This document shows, in pieces, positions 8,890-18,319 of a DNA stretch of 64,000 nt; the stretch's first letter is position 1, and each line of letters begins with the position of its first letter. Made by a program: the position numbers and the translations under genes. The stretch is from positions 238,800 through 302,799 of the forward strand of contig JBAOHV010000025.1 of assembly GCA_037045265.1 (NCBI GenBank), read 5' to 3'. The notes under the pieces were generated by a model. It was not told where the DNA came from. It ran no database searches and saw only the letters and a program-made list of their open reading frames with translations. The DNA is from JBAOHV01 sp037045265 (GTDB taxonomy: Bacteria > Actinomycetota > Acidimicrobiia > Acidimicrobiales > Microtrichaceae).

Positions 8890-9837
8890 GTCGGGCTCTC
8901 GTCGCTGCTCGAGAGCTGCCTGCCTGTCATCGAGATGAACACGTCCTCGAGTGTCCCTGAGCGCACCTGCAGGCCGTCCAGCGCCCTCAGCCCGGCGAGC
9001 AGCTGGAGGACGTCCGCGGGTCGCCTGGTGATCAAGGTGAGTGCGCCTGTGTCGTGCTCCACGGAGTCCACGCCATCGAGCGTCCGGGCATCCTCCACGA
9101 GCATGGCATCGGGGGGGAGCATCAGCCGGGTAGGTGCGTCGAGCTGGCGGACGAGCTCGGCTGGGGTGTCCACGGCCAGGATCTTGCCGCGGTCCATGAT
9201 CGCCACGCGGTCACACAGCTGCTCGGCCTCGTCCATGTGGTGAGTGGTGAGCACGACCGTGGTGTCGTCGCGGCGCGCTGAGCGGATGACATCCCAGAGG
9301 TTGCGTCTGGAGGCCGGGTCAAGACCCGCCGAGGGCTCGTCCAGGAACAGGATCTCGGGTCGGTGCACCAGCGCGCATGCGATGGAGAGCCGTTGGCGCT
9401 GGCCACCGGACAGCGCGGTCGACGTCCTGGTCGCCGGCCTCGGTCAGACCGACCTGATCGAGCACCTCGTCCGCCCGGGTGGCGGGAACGTCGTACAGAT
9501 CGGTCACGGTGCGCAGCTGCTCGACGGCGCTCAGATGCTCGATGAACGCGCTGGCCTGCAGTTGGATCCCCATGCGACGCAGGAGAGCCTTGTTGCGGGG
9601 CCATGGATGCGAGCCGAGCACCTTGACGGTTCCGCCGTCGCTGTGGCGAAGCCCCTCGACCATCTCGAGCGTCGTGGTCTTGCCCGCTCCGTTGGGTCCG
9701 AGGATGCCGAAGCACTCGCCGATCTCCACGGCGAAGGCGATGTCGTCGACGACGGTCCGCTGGTCGTAGCGCTTGGTGAGACCGTTCACCTCGATCGCCG
9801 GGTCCACGGCCGAGCACGTTAGCGAATCGGTGATCAC
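8886..9837 (-). pseudogene. ABC transporter ATP-binding protein (single frameshift)
   Basis: Energising subunit for the adjacent ABC-2 permease. The first part (from 9837) carries Walker A GPNGAGKTTTLE. The second part (from about 9420 down) carries the signature helix and Walker B (ILFLDEPSAGLDP) and the H-loop TTHHMDEAEQL. They are in different frames. At about 9418 the DNA reads GTCGACC then GCGCTGTCCGGTGGCCAG, so removing one C restores the expected DVDALSGGQ signature. Everything else is intact, which favours a base-calling error over a dead gene. The start may be the GTG at 9837 or the in-frame GTG at 9807. Confidence 0.8.
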
Positions 9838-9849
9838 CCCAGGCCGTAC

Positions 9850-10734
9850 TCACCCCAGGGCACGGTTCAGCGCTTCCATGTCGGTCCCGCAGGTGTAGAA
9901 GTGCGAGCGGCACTCCGTGGTGCCCCTGTCGACGAGGTCGAGCGTCACGCTCGCCCCGAGGGCGGTCGTGTGGGCTGCGAACACGACTGAGTGCCAGGAC
10001 TGCACGATTCCGTCGCGGTCACCGTGGACCAGGTGTCCGGGAGGGTCAGTGGGGTCGACTGTGGTGATGGGAGAGGCAGCGATGCGTGCCGCTGAGGTGC
10101 TCAGCCCCCAGTTGCGTGGGAAGTCGTCGAGCATCCCGCCTGCCTCGTAGGCGCTCATGGCGCTGATCGACACCCACGCGTCGACGCGGGGGATCCTCCC
10201 GAACTCGGTGGGCGATCCGGGGGACGTACCGATCATCGCTGCCAGTGACCCGCCGGCGGAGTGTCCGACCACCACGACTCGTGACGCGTCGAGACCGTGG
10301 TCGGCCGACCCGTCGGTTCGGACCCAGTCGATCGCGAGCGCCACGTCGTCGAGCGCAGCGGGGAACGGGTCCTGCGGGGCGAGCCGGTAGTTGATCGACA
10401 CCAGATCGAACCCCCGCTCCACCTGTGAGGCGACCGCCTCGAGCGCGCCCTGTCCGATCACCTGCTTGTCGCCCGAGGTCCAACCGCCGCCGTGCACGAA
10501 CACGATGGTTCCCCGGCGCAACGACGAGGTCGTCCGGTAGATGTCGAGCACCTGGGAGTCGAGGGTTCCGTAGGGAACGTCGACGGCGTCGGGGTCGGCG
10601 AGCGCCGGGCGTGGTGCAACCTGGTCCACCGGTTCGGTGGCGGCTGGGGGAAGTGGTGCACACGCACCGACCAACGCCACGGCCGCAGGGAGGATGGTCG
10701 CCATCAGCAGGCGAAGTCGAATCTCGCGACTCAC
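9850..10734 (-). CDS. Alpha/beta-hydrolase lipoprotein (carboxylesterase/BD-FAE-like)
   Basis: A 294-residue predicted lipoprotein esterase. The signal peptide ends in the lipobox ALVGAC. The hydrolase core has the oxyanion motif FVHGGGW, the nucleophile elbow GHSAGGS (catalytic Ser), and LVHGDRDGIV with the likely acid Asp; a His near the C-terminus (SHFYTC) could complete the triad. The GTG at 10734 was chosen because it places the lipobox at the proper distance and has a GGAG upstream; the ATG at 10704 is an alternative. The natural ester substrate is unknown. Confidence 0.8.
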   Translation of the reverse strand: MSREIRLRLLMATILPAAVALVGACAPLPPAATEPVDQVAPRPALADPDAVDVPYGTLDSQVLDIYRTTSSLRRGTIVFVHGGGWTSGDKQVIGQGALEAVASQVERGFDLVSINYRLAPQDPFPAALDDVALAIDWVRTDGSADHGLDASRVVVVGHSAGGSLAAMIGTSPGSPTEFGRIPRVDAWVSISAMSAYEAGGMLDDFPRNWGLSTSAARIAASPITTVDPTDPPGHLVHGDRDGIVQSWHSVVFAAHTTALGASVTLDLVDRGTTECRSHFYTCGTDMEALNRALG

Positions 10735-10935
10735 GGTCGTGGTGCTCCGTTCCACGGCCCGTCGGTCGGGCCGTCTCCGGGATGCATCGACTCGGGATGC
10801 GCGGCGCTGAAGCGTTCGACCACCAAATGGGTGAGTCGACCCATACCGCCGGGGGGTAGTTCGCCTGCGAGGACTCACGGGTGGGTCCAGCAAGGTAGCG
10901 TCGCCGGTCGACAGGACGAGCTCCAGGAGACACGG

Positions 10936-11433
10936 ATGGGTGAGACGAACAGGTGTAGGCATGCGACGAGGTTCGGTCCCGTCGCTGTTGCGGCTCTTCT
11001 GCTCCTGGGTGCAGCGTGCTCCGAGGAGAACCGTGAGGCGATCGCCGACGATGCCCGCGAGACGGCATCGAGCGTGAAGGACGACGCCGCCCAGACTGCT
11101 TCGAGCATCAAGGACGACGCAGCTACGCAGTTGGACGAGGCGACATCGGAGCTCGAGGATCAGCTCAGCGGCCTCGACGACGAGCTGCGCACCAAGGTCG
11201 ACGACGCCCGCCAGGAGGCCCAGCAGGTCGCCGAGGACGTTCAGACCCAGGGCAGTGAGATCAAGCAGGACACCAAGGACCAGTTCGCCGACCTTCAGGA
11301 TCAGGTCGACTCGATCGACCAGGAGATCCAGTCCGCTGGCGACAATGTCTCATCGGCATTCACCACCGCGTGGGAGACCTTCAAGCAGTGGGTTGCCAGC
11401 CTGGGAGACACCATCGGCGGCTCCGGCGGCTGA
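10936..11433 (+). CDS. Small coiled-coil lipoprotein
   Basis: A 165-residue protein with a lipoprotein signal (LLLLGAACSEE, lipobox Cys near residue 28) followed by a highly polar, alanine/aspartate/glutamine-rich helical body. Near its start are two back-to-back copies of a TASS-KDDA element, reminiscent of late-embryogenesis-abundant or apolipoprotein-like helices. A tryptophan-containing tail (AWETFKQWVASLG) ends in glycines. The ATG at 10936 follows AGGAGA. A structural or stress role at the outer face of the membrane is plausible; no enzymatic motif is visible. Confidence 0.75.
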   Translation: MGETNRCRHATRFGPVAVAALLLLGAACSEENREAIADDARETASSVKDDAAQTASSIKDDAATQLDEATSELEDQLSGLDDELRTKVDDARQEAQQVAEDVQTQGSEIKQDTKDQFADLQDQVDSIDQEIQSAGDNVSSAFTTAWETFKQWVASLGDTIGGSGG

Positions 11434-11448
11434 CCTCAGCGGTCCCGC

Positions 11449-11955
11449 TCAGCAGGCCCCGCTGCGCCCGAAGTTCTGGGTCCAGTAGAGCGTTCCGCCC
11501 GACCCCGACGCTCGTCCGAGTCCGATGTGGTGGTAGTTGGCCGACAGCAGGTTCGTGCGGTGTCCGGCGGAGTCCATCCAGGCACCGACGACCGAGGCGA
11601 CGTCGGGCTGTCCAGCCGCGACGTTCTCGGCAAGCGCGGTCCAGCCGGTGTAGCCGGCGGCCTGCACCCGCTGCGACATCGTCGACCCGTTGGATCCCGT
11701 GTGGCTCATCCGCCCAGTTGCGGCCTGATCATCGCTGTGGCGCTGCGCGGCGGTCATCAGCGTCGTGCACACCTGTAGGGGGGCGACGCCCTCGTTCGCC
11801 CGTTCCTGGTTGACCAGGGCGACCATCTCGTCGGTCCAGGTCGTGGTCCCTGGTGGTGTCGTGGGTCCCGGGTCGGGGGAACCGCCCGGTGGGACCGGTG
11901 CACAGCCGACGGCGAAGAGGATGGCGACAGGTACGAGGAGCAGAACGCGGCGCAT
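11449..11955 (-). CDS. CAP/SCP-domain lipoprotein
   Basis: A 168-residue secreted protein with lipobox FAVGCAP, a Pro/Gly/Thr-rich linker, and a CAP (cysteine-rich secretory/PR-1) domain: MVALVNQERANEGVAPLQV, MSHTG, ALAENVAAGQ, WMDSAGHRTNLLSANYHHIG and the C-terminal YWTQNFG. These match YkwD-type bacterial CAP proteins. The ATG at 11955 is preferred over 11982 because a GAAAG precedes it and it starts directly at the signal peptide. Function of bacterial CAP domains is generally unclear. Confidence 0.88.
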   Translation of the reverse strand: MRRVLLLVPVAILFAVGCAPVPPGGSPDPGPTTPPGTTTWTDEMVALVNQERANEGVAPLQVCTTLMTAAQRHSDDQAATGRMSHTGSNGSTMSQRVQAAGYTGWTALAENVAAGQPDVASVVGAWMDSAGHRTNLLSANYHHIGLGRASGSGGTLYWTQNFGRSGAC

Positions 11956-12061
11956 CTGGGTCTTTCGGCCTGTTCGGGGCATGACTTGAGCTGAGCCAGG
12001 AGTCCCTCGCGTTCGGTGCCCGCGGGCACGTTCCGGGTCGGGGTCCCCGTAGCCTCTCCGG

Positions 12062-12827
12062 ATGCTGTTCGAGACCCGACATCACCGTGAACGACGCGAG
12101 CGGCTTGCCGCAGGGTTCCTACCCGAGTGGCGCGACCTGCTCTCGCGGCGCATGCACACCTGGGACCTGCTCGACGATGCCGAGCGCGCACGTATGGAGG
12201 GCCTGACCCTCGAGCTGCTGGTCGACCTGCACTGGGAGGCGGCGAACGGGTTCGACCTGACCGAGGACATCGAGGTGACGATCGCCGCCGGTGCGGCACT
12301 GCTGCTGCTGGGTCTGCCCGATGGTTCTTTCGCAAAGGTGCGAACCGTCCTGGTCCACCCGACGACAGTCGTCCTCACCGGTGAGCACTCCCAGGTGGCC
12401 GGGATCGTCTCTGATGGTCCGATGCCGATCCTCGGTCAGGCCGATCCTCACGGCCCAGTGCTCATCGTCTGGGACGAGGTGCTCGGCGAGGCGAGGCATC
12501 CGGGAAGCGGCCACAACGTGGTTGCCCACGAGTTCGCCCACCGTCTGGACATGCTCGACGGAGACGCCGACGGGGTCCCGCCGATGGCGGACGCGGAGTT
12601 GGCCGAACGCTGGGTGCGTGTGTGCACCGAGGTCTACGAAGCAGTCGTCGAGGGGCGGGGTGGGCGCTGTCCTTCGCTCGTACGCGGGGGTGAACCCTGC
12701 GGAGTTCTTCGCCGTCTCCACCGAGGCGTTCGTAGACGCACCCGTGGCTCTCCGGACCGAGCAGCCGGAGCTCTACTCGGTTCTGTGCGACTACTTCGGT
12801 CAGGACCCAGCCGCGCGCTGGCGTTGA
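12062..12827 (+). pseudogene. mtfA: MtfA/YeeI-family zinc peptidase (single frameshift)
   Basis: Member of the MtfA (Mlc titration factor A) M90 peptidase family; E. coli MtfA binds the Mlc repressor. The first about 197 residues in frame from 12062 include VVAHEFAHRLDMLDGDADG, the HExxH-like zinc site. After about 12650 the match continues one frame over with YAGVNPAEFFAVSTEAFVD, which supplies the third metal ligand Glu, and ends at the stop at 12827. The junction lies in the run GAGGGGCGGGGTGGG, and deletion of one G restores a normal protein of about 254 residues. Sequencing error is likely. Confidence 0.75.
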
Positions 12828-12865
12828 GCGCCGGCGTCGGGCCGAACGCAGCGCCCCGGGAACGC

Positions 12866-12897
12866 GAAGTGGCCCGGGCGATCGCCCGGGCCACTTC
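12866..12897. terminator. Perfect 32-bp palindrome, bidirectional terminator
   Basis: A perfect inverted repeat centred on CGATCG with the arms GAAGTGGCCCGGGCGA and its complement. It lies between the convergent mtfA and lipoprotein genes, the expected place for a shared transcription terminator. Confidence 0.8.
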
Positions 12898-12926
12898 AAC
12901 AAGCAGGCAGATCGTGACCGCCGGTC

Positions 12927-13799
12927 TCAGTTCCTCGAGACGCCGAAGTTGTAGGTGTGCTGGCCACCGGCTCCGCTGAACGACTGGGTGAAGTTCGTGG
13001 AGTTCTTGAAGGTGAAGAAGCCACCGCCGACGATGTCCGGCGGAAGCTCGACCAGCGGGATGGCCAGGGTGATCGGCGGGGTGCTGGCGGTTGCGTCGTT
13101 GATGATGTCGGCCAGGCCGCCCTTGGCGCCGATGCCCAGGTACAGGGCGCCACCGAGCACGTCGTCACCGAGGCCGAGCAACGGGATGTTCTGGACGAGC
13201 ACGCCCAAGGCGTCACCGATGTGGTCGAGGATCATGGCGAGGATGTCGTTGACGTCGTTCGGGAGCGTGCCGGCGGCCAGGGTGCTGTTGAGAGCATCTT
13301 CGAGGATGTTCGCAACGCTGTCTGCGGCTAGACCGTTGCCGACGAAGTCCTCCTCGGATGCCCAGGAGTAGACGCCGACGACCTCGAGCTTGTTGGAGCT
13401 GCTGGCCAAGTCCACCACGTCGAGGGGCTTGATGTTGTTCCAGGTGATCGCGTTCTGCTGGTTGCCCGTCAGCGTGACGGTTGATCCGGCCGGGATGTTC
13501 TCGGGAGCGTCGGTGCGGTTGTTGACGACCTCGGTGCTGGCGGAGCCGGCAGCACCGATCTTCACGCGGAAGCCGATGTTGAGCGTGTACGGCTCGTCCT
13601 TGCAGCCGTTGAGGACCTCGAGTGGGATGCACTCGCCGAACAGGCCGCGGACCTCGTCCTGGCTGTCGTTGACGGTGACCGAGTTGGCCCGGAAGGTCCA
13701 GCTCTGGCTCGATGGGGCCGACGGGGCACAGGCGGCCGCCAGCCCCATGACCGAGAGGATGGCTACTGCAAGTGCGAGCCGTGAACGTGTCCGTTGCAT
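12927..13799 (-). CDS. Hypothetical lipoprotein
   Basis: A 290-residue predicted lipoprotein of no recognised family. It starts MQRTRSRLALAV with lipobox GLAAACAP, and the ATG at 13799 follows GGAAGGA. After the signal, the chain is rich in Asn, Thr, Gly and hydrophobics, with a cysteine pair (GECIPLEVLNGCKDE), a glycine-rich hydrophobic central part (LLGLGDDVLGGALYLGIGAKGG), and an ending (SFSGAGGQHTYNFGV) like an outer beta-structure. A surface adhesin or envelope structural protein is possible, but nothing in the sequence fixes a function. Confidence 0.7.
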   Translation of the reverse strand: MQRTRSRLALAVAILSVMGLAAACAPSAPSSQSWTFRANSVTVNDSQDEVRGLFGECIPLEVLNGCKDEPYTLNIGFRVKIGAAGSASTEVVNNRTDAPENIPAGSTVTLTGNQQNAITWNNIKPLDVVDLASSSNKLEVVGVYSWASEEDFVGNGLAADSVANILEDALNSTLAAGTLPNDVNDILAMILDHIGDALGVLVQNIPLLGLGDDVLGGALYLGIGAKGGLADIINDATASTPPITLAIPLVELPPDIVGGGFFTFKNSTNFTQSFSGAGGQHTYNFGVSRN

Positions 13800-14020
13800 T
13801 TGTGTCCTTCCGAGGCCTTGCGTGTACGCAACGCCCCTTGTCACTGGTGCCCCGCGGACACCGCTCCCTCGGCATCGCAGAGTGCAGATGCCTCGCCCTG
13901 CCAGACCTGCAAGGTGCAGATGTGGCTCCGAACAAGGTAACCCCAGTCCCTGACGAAGTCCACAGTTTGTCGAACAGGATTCGGTCAACGGAACCGTGCC
14001 CGGTCTGGGACCATTGATCG

Positions 14021-14947
14021 ATGATGGTGGGAGAGTGGCTGCGGGCGATCGGGGTCGTTTCGACGGTCGACCTCCTGAGGATCGAGCACCTCCGTGACGA
14101 CTTGGACACGACGGCGCGAGCTGCGGCGGGGCTCATCCGCTCTCACGCCGATCCGGCTCTGTCCTTGCCCTTGCGACTGTCCAAGTCCCTTCTGGCGAAC
14201 CTGGAGTCCTGCGAGCGGCGGGCCTTGGCGGTCGCAGGCTCCGGTTCCGACCTGGAGATGTCCGCGCCGATGCTCGCTGGTCGGGCGTTGGATCAGTTCG
14301 TCGCCCACCGGTTGTTCGTGGGTCGCGTGCTCGAACCCCTACCGGTGCTCGACGAGATGTTCGACGCCTGCGGCGATCAGGAGGCCCACGACGCTCTGGC
14401 GCAGATGGAAAAGGCCGATGCGGTGGACCTGCTCGAGCCGATGGCGGCCGCGGCGGACGCCTGGGCGGACGTCGACGAGGACTGGCAGCCCCGACTGCAG
14501 AGCCGTGCCGTTGCCATGTTCGCCGATGGCGACGTCATCTGTTCCGGAGTTCTCGACGTGGAGCTCGGCGGAGCGGGCACACCCCACCCGGGCGTCGTGG
14601 TCGAGGTCAAGTCCGGGTCGGTCGCCTCGTCGCACGCTCACGAGGTCTACCTGTACGCCCTTCTCGTCGCCCTGCGCGACCGGCGTGCGCCGGCTGTTGT
14701 CGCCAGGTGGTACCCCGGCAAGATGCCGGCAGGTGTCGAGGTCACCGACGGCCTGCTGTCGTCGACGACCGAACGGTTGCGCGACGCGATGATGCGCTGG
14801 TCGGAGCTCACCTGCGGAGATCCTCCGGCTGAGCGCCCTGGCCCGTGGTGCGACTGGTGTCCCGAGCTGACCGATTGCCAAGTGGGCACCACCGCCGTCG
14901 CGAACCGCGGCGAGGTGGCGAACGGTGGCGACGTGGACTCCCGGTGA
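14021..14947 (+). CDS. Cas4/AddB-like PD-(D/E)XK nuclease with Fe-S cysteines
   Basis: A 308-residue protein with the layout of Cas4 or the AddB C-terminal nuclease. Cys64 (ESCERRAL) is followed by the catalytic core LDVE with Asp179 and EVKSG with Glu195 and Lys197, a helix HEVYLYAL in the QxxxY position, and a C-terminal trio Cys277, Cys280, Cys286 (CDWCPELTDC). The four-cysteine arrangement, one early and C-x2-C-x5-C late, is that of a 4Fe-4S-containing nuclease. The next gene starts inside its stop codon (GTGA), so the two are translationally coupled. No cas genes or CRISPR repeats are present. Confidence 0.8.
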   Translation: MMVGEWLRAIGVVSTVDLLRIEHLRDDLDTTARAAAGLIRSHADPALSLPLRLSKSLLANLESCERRALAVAGSGSDLEMSAPMLAGRALDQFVAHRLFVGRVLEPLPVLDEMFDACGDQEAHDALAQMEKADAVDLLEPMAAAADAWADVDEDWQPRLQSRAVAMFADGDVICSGVLDVELGGAGTPHPGVVVEVKSGSVASSHAHEVYLYALLVALRDRRAPAVVARWYPGKMPAGVEVTDGLLSSTTERLRDAMMRWSELTCGDPPAERPGPWCDWCPELTDCQVGTTAVANRGEVANGGDVDSR

Positions 14948-15801
14948 CCTACGACAGGGCCACCCGCATGGCTCTGGCAGAGGAGGCGACGGGCAATGTC
15001 GCTGCTGGCTTCGCCGCCGTGCTCGGCGAGCGCCTCGCGATCGAGCCTGGCGCGAGGCGGCCGAACGTCTACGACCACGGGATGGTCGTGTCGCCACACG
15101 ACCTGCTCGAGCGCTGCCCGAGCAGGGCAGCGCAACCGATGACCGGTGACTTCGTCTGGTCGGCTCGCACCGCTCAGCGCCAGATCGGGCTCGGTGCCCT
15201 GCGTCTCCTGGACGACGACTCCACCGGCGTACACGAGCTGGGTCCTGCCGTCACCGAGGTGCTGGCGAATCGCAGCGCACTCGGACGGTCGCTCGCCGAC
15301 TGGGTCGACGACTTGGGACCGGCGGGGCTCGCGGCGGTGAGCGCAGCTGCGCTCACCTGGGCTGCCGGGTTGCTCCGTGTCGTCCCGCGGGATCGGAAGG
15401 CGCGGTGGGCAGATCCGGCGCAGAAGGCGAAGTGGGACCATCCCGACAGGCTGGTGCAGGTGGTCGCGGCGCACGATGCGTCGATGGGCGGAATGTCCAC
15501 TGGAGAGGTCCTGCTGCTCGTAGCCGACACCGACACTGACTCGACCGTCAGGATGCGAGCCGCGCACCTGGCCCTCGTGCGAGCGATGCAGTCGGGCCAT
15601 GCGCCGGTGCGCGTGACGGTTGCGAGTCCGTCGCGAGGCGCGAAGGTGCGCGTCGACGTGAATCGCGAGCTCCTGGCTCTGGCCGTCGACCGCGTGGTGG
15701 AGCACGTGGCGCTCCGGGCGGATCCCTCGTCAGCTCTCACGCGGCCGGGTCGCTGGTGCACCCACTGCCACCTGATCGAGGTGTGCGAGGCTCACGTGTG
15801 A
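14944..15801 (+). CDS. Degenerate Cas4/AddB-like partner protein retaining Fe-S cysteines
   Basis: A 285-residue protein beginning at the GTG that overlaps the previous stop. Like its neighbour it has one early cysteine (Cys58, LLERCPS) and a C-terminal C-x2-C-x5-C trio (Cys272, Cys275, Cys281; WCTHCHLIEVC), but there is no LDxE or ExK nuclease motif between them. It therefore looks like an inactivated paralogue that could form a heterodimer with the upstream nuclease, binding an Fe-S cluster and DNA without cutting. This is inference from cysteine spacing and gene coupling; no named family is recognised. Confidence 0.6.
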   Translation: MTYDRATRMALAEEATGNVAAGFAAVLGERLAIEPGARRPNVYDHGMVVSPHDLLERCPSRAAQPMTGDFVWSARTAQRQIGLGALRLLDDDSTGVHELGPAVTEVLANRSALGRSLADWVDDLGPAGLAAVSAAALTWAAGLLRVVPRDRKARWADPAQKAKWDHPDRLVQVVAAHDASMGGMSTGEVLLLVADTDTDSTVRMRAAHLALVRAMQSGHAPVRVTVASPSRGAKVRVDVNRELLALAVDRVVEHVALRADPSSALTRPGRWCTHCHLIEVCEAHV

Positions 15802-15825
15802 GATCGAGCCTGCAGGGAGGCGATC

Positions 15826-17725
15826 ATGGGTCAGAACGAGGCGAGCGAGTCGACGCGCCGAGTGCTCCAGCAGGCAGCGGCTGACCTGCCCTTCGCCGAC
15901 ACCGCCGACTTCGACGACGCGCGGCGAGGGCTGATCGCGCCGCTGCCCGACGGAGGCCGGATCACTGACGCCGCCGGCAGCGTGGTGTGGGACGCGGCCG
16001 GTTTCGACTGGGTCAACCACGGCGACTGCCCCGACACCGTCCACCCGAGCCTCAGGCGACAGACCCAGCTGCTGACCCTGCACGGGCTGTTCGAGGTGTG
16101 CGAGCGCGTGTACCAGGTGCGCTCGGCGGACCTGGCGAACATGACGATCATCGAGGGCGACAGCGGGATCATCCTGGTCGACCCCCTGACCGCGCCGGAG
16201 ACGGCGGCCGCAGCACTCGAGTTGTACCGCGAACACCGCGGCGACCGGGTCGTGGTCGCGGTCATCCACACCCACAGCCACGTCGATCACTTCGGCGGGG
16301 TGAAGGGCGTCACGAGCCCAGAGGACGTCGCAGCGGGGCGGGTGGCGGTCATCGCCCCGGTCGGGTTCACAGAGGCGGCACTCTCGGAGAACGTGCTCGC
16401 CGGCAACGTCATGACCAGGCGTGCCAGCTACATGTACGGCCCGCTGCTGCCCAAGGGGCCGACCGGCACAGTCAGCCCGGGCCTCGGTCTGGGAATCCCG
16501 CTGGCCGCCACATCGTTCATCGAGCCGACCGTGGAGGTGACCGGCGAGGTCGAGGCGATGACCATCGACGGCGTCGAGTTCACGTTCATGCTCGCGCCCG
16601 ACACCGAGGCGCCGGCCGAGATGCTGTTCCATCTTCCGCAGTTCCGCGCCCTGTGCTCAGCCGAGGACGCCACCCACGTCCTTCACAACCTGTACACGCT
16701 GCGTGGCGCGCGGACACGCGACGCCAAGTCGTGGGCGTACTACCTGGACAAGGCGATCGAGCTGTTCGGCTCGGAGTCCGACGTCGTCTTCGCTCAGCAC
16801 CATTGGCCGACGTGGGGGAAAGAGCGGGTGACCGACTTCCTGGAGGTGCAGCGCGACGCCTACAAGTTCCTCCACGACCAGGTCCTGCGACTGGCGAACC
16901 ACGGCGAGACGATGCTCGAGATCGCCGAGCAGCTGGACTTCCCGCCGGAGCTCGGCGACAGGTGGTGCAACCGCAGCTACTACGGCTCGATCAACCACAA
17001 CGCCAAGGCCGTCTACAACCTCTACCTGGGCTGGTTCGACGGCAACCCCTCGACGTTGCACCCGCTGCCGCCGGTCGAGTCGTCCCGGCGCTACGTCGAC
17101 TACATGGGCGGCGCGGACGCTGTGGTCGCACGTGCCAGCGTCGACGCCGAGGCCGGTGAGTACCGCTGGGCCGCGCAGGTGCTGAACCACGTCGTGTTCG
17201 CCGAACCGGAACACCTGGAAGCACGTGGGTTGCTCGCCGACGTGCTCGAGCAGCTCGGCTACCAGAGCGAGAACGGTGTGTGGCGGAACTTCTATCTGAC
17301 CGGCGCACAGGAGTTGCGTAGCGGAGTCTTCGACCTGGGCACGACACCCGGTCGCAACCCCGACATGCTCGCCGCCATGCCGGTGCCGACGCTCGTCGAC
17401 TACCTGGCAGTCAGGTTGGAACGCGTCAGCGGCTCTCGGTGTGCGCCTGGGAATCGGGCTGGACATGTCGGACACCGGAGAACATCGCACGATCGAGGTT
17501 CACCGCAGCGTGCTCAACCACTACGAAACGACGAGGGCCACTCCGGTGGACCTGACGATCACAGGTCCGACCGATGCGGTCAAGGCGCTGTTGGTGGGCA
17601 CCGACGACCTGGATGAGGCGACCGCCGCAGGCCGGCTGGCGGTAATGGGGAATGCGACCGCATGGGTGCGGTTCGTGTCGATGCTCGACGAGTTCCGCAC
17701 CTGGTTCCACATCGTGGAGCCGTGA
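15826..17725 (+). pseudogene. Linear primary-alkylsulfatase, SdsA1/BDS1-like (single frameshift)
   Basis: Metallo-beta-lactamase-fold sulfatase that hydrolyses alkyl sulfates such as SDS to alcohol and sulfate. The zinc motif THSHVDHFGG (HxHxDH) is near residue 150; EDATHVLHNLYTLRG and FAQHHWPTWG fit the family. The C-terminal SCP2-like substrate-binding domain (GIGLDMSDTGEH... to WFHIVEP) is in another frame from about 17418, where TTGGAACGCG has one G too many. The ATG at 15826 follows GGGAGG. Unlike many family members there is no signal peptide, so action would be cytoplasmic. Confidence 0.82.
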
Positions 17726-17732
17726 CCGGCGC

Positions 17733-18197
17733 TCAGCTCTCGTGTTCGATCGATCCGACCACGTAGATGCAGTTGGCCGATGCGACCTTCACCGCTGTCG
17801 AGGTCCGCACCTCCACCTCGCAGAAGACGACGCGGTGCCCCCTTCGGGTGACCCATGCCTCGGCCACCAGGTCCTCCTGGCGCACCGGTGTCAGGTAGCG
17901 CACCGACAGCTCGATGGTGGAGTACCGCCGCCGGCCGTCGTATGCGGTGCCGATGGCCGGCACGACGGCGGTATCGACGAGCGTCGCTATCGCTCCTGCG
18001 TGCATCAGCCCGTTCGGCTGGTTCAGCTCGGGGCGCCACGGCATCGAGATCCACGCGTAGTCCCGCCGGAGCTCGTCGACGGCCATCCCCACGATCGCTG
18101 AGAACGAGTCGTGATCATCCCACTCGCCGTAGGTCGACCAGCGCTGCTGCACCGATTGGGGTAGCAGGTCGAACTGTTCGGCGCGCCACGACGTCAT
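17733..18197 (-). CDS. Hotdog-fold thioesterase (PaaI/YbgC-like)
   Basis: A 154-residue protein of the PaaI-type acyl-CoA thioesterase family. It has the segments PNGLMHAGAIATLVDTAVV, where family members place the catalytic loop helix, and TIELSVRYLTPVRQEDLVAEAWVTRRG followed by FCEVEV, the beta-sheet of the hotdog. It would hydrolyse small or aromatic acyl-CoAs. It is convergent with the alkylsulfatase gene and divergent from the thiolase gene. Confidence 0.85.
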   Translation of the reverse strand: MTSWRAEQFDLLPQSVQQRWSTYGEWDDHDSFSAIVGMAVDELRRDYAWISMPWRPELNQPNGLMHAGAIATLVDTAVVPAIGTAYDGRRRYSTIELSVRYLTPVRQEDLVAEAWVTRRGHRVVFCEVEVRTSTAVKVASANCIYVVGSIEHES

Positions 18198-18319
18198 GGG
18201 CGAAGTGTTGCATCCTCGGAGCGCCTCGTGCAGCCGAACCGCGCGGGCCGACGGTACGGTGGTCGCTCAAGTTCGACACGCCCGGGGCGCCGAACGGTGC
18301 CCGATCCGGAGGTTCCGCA

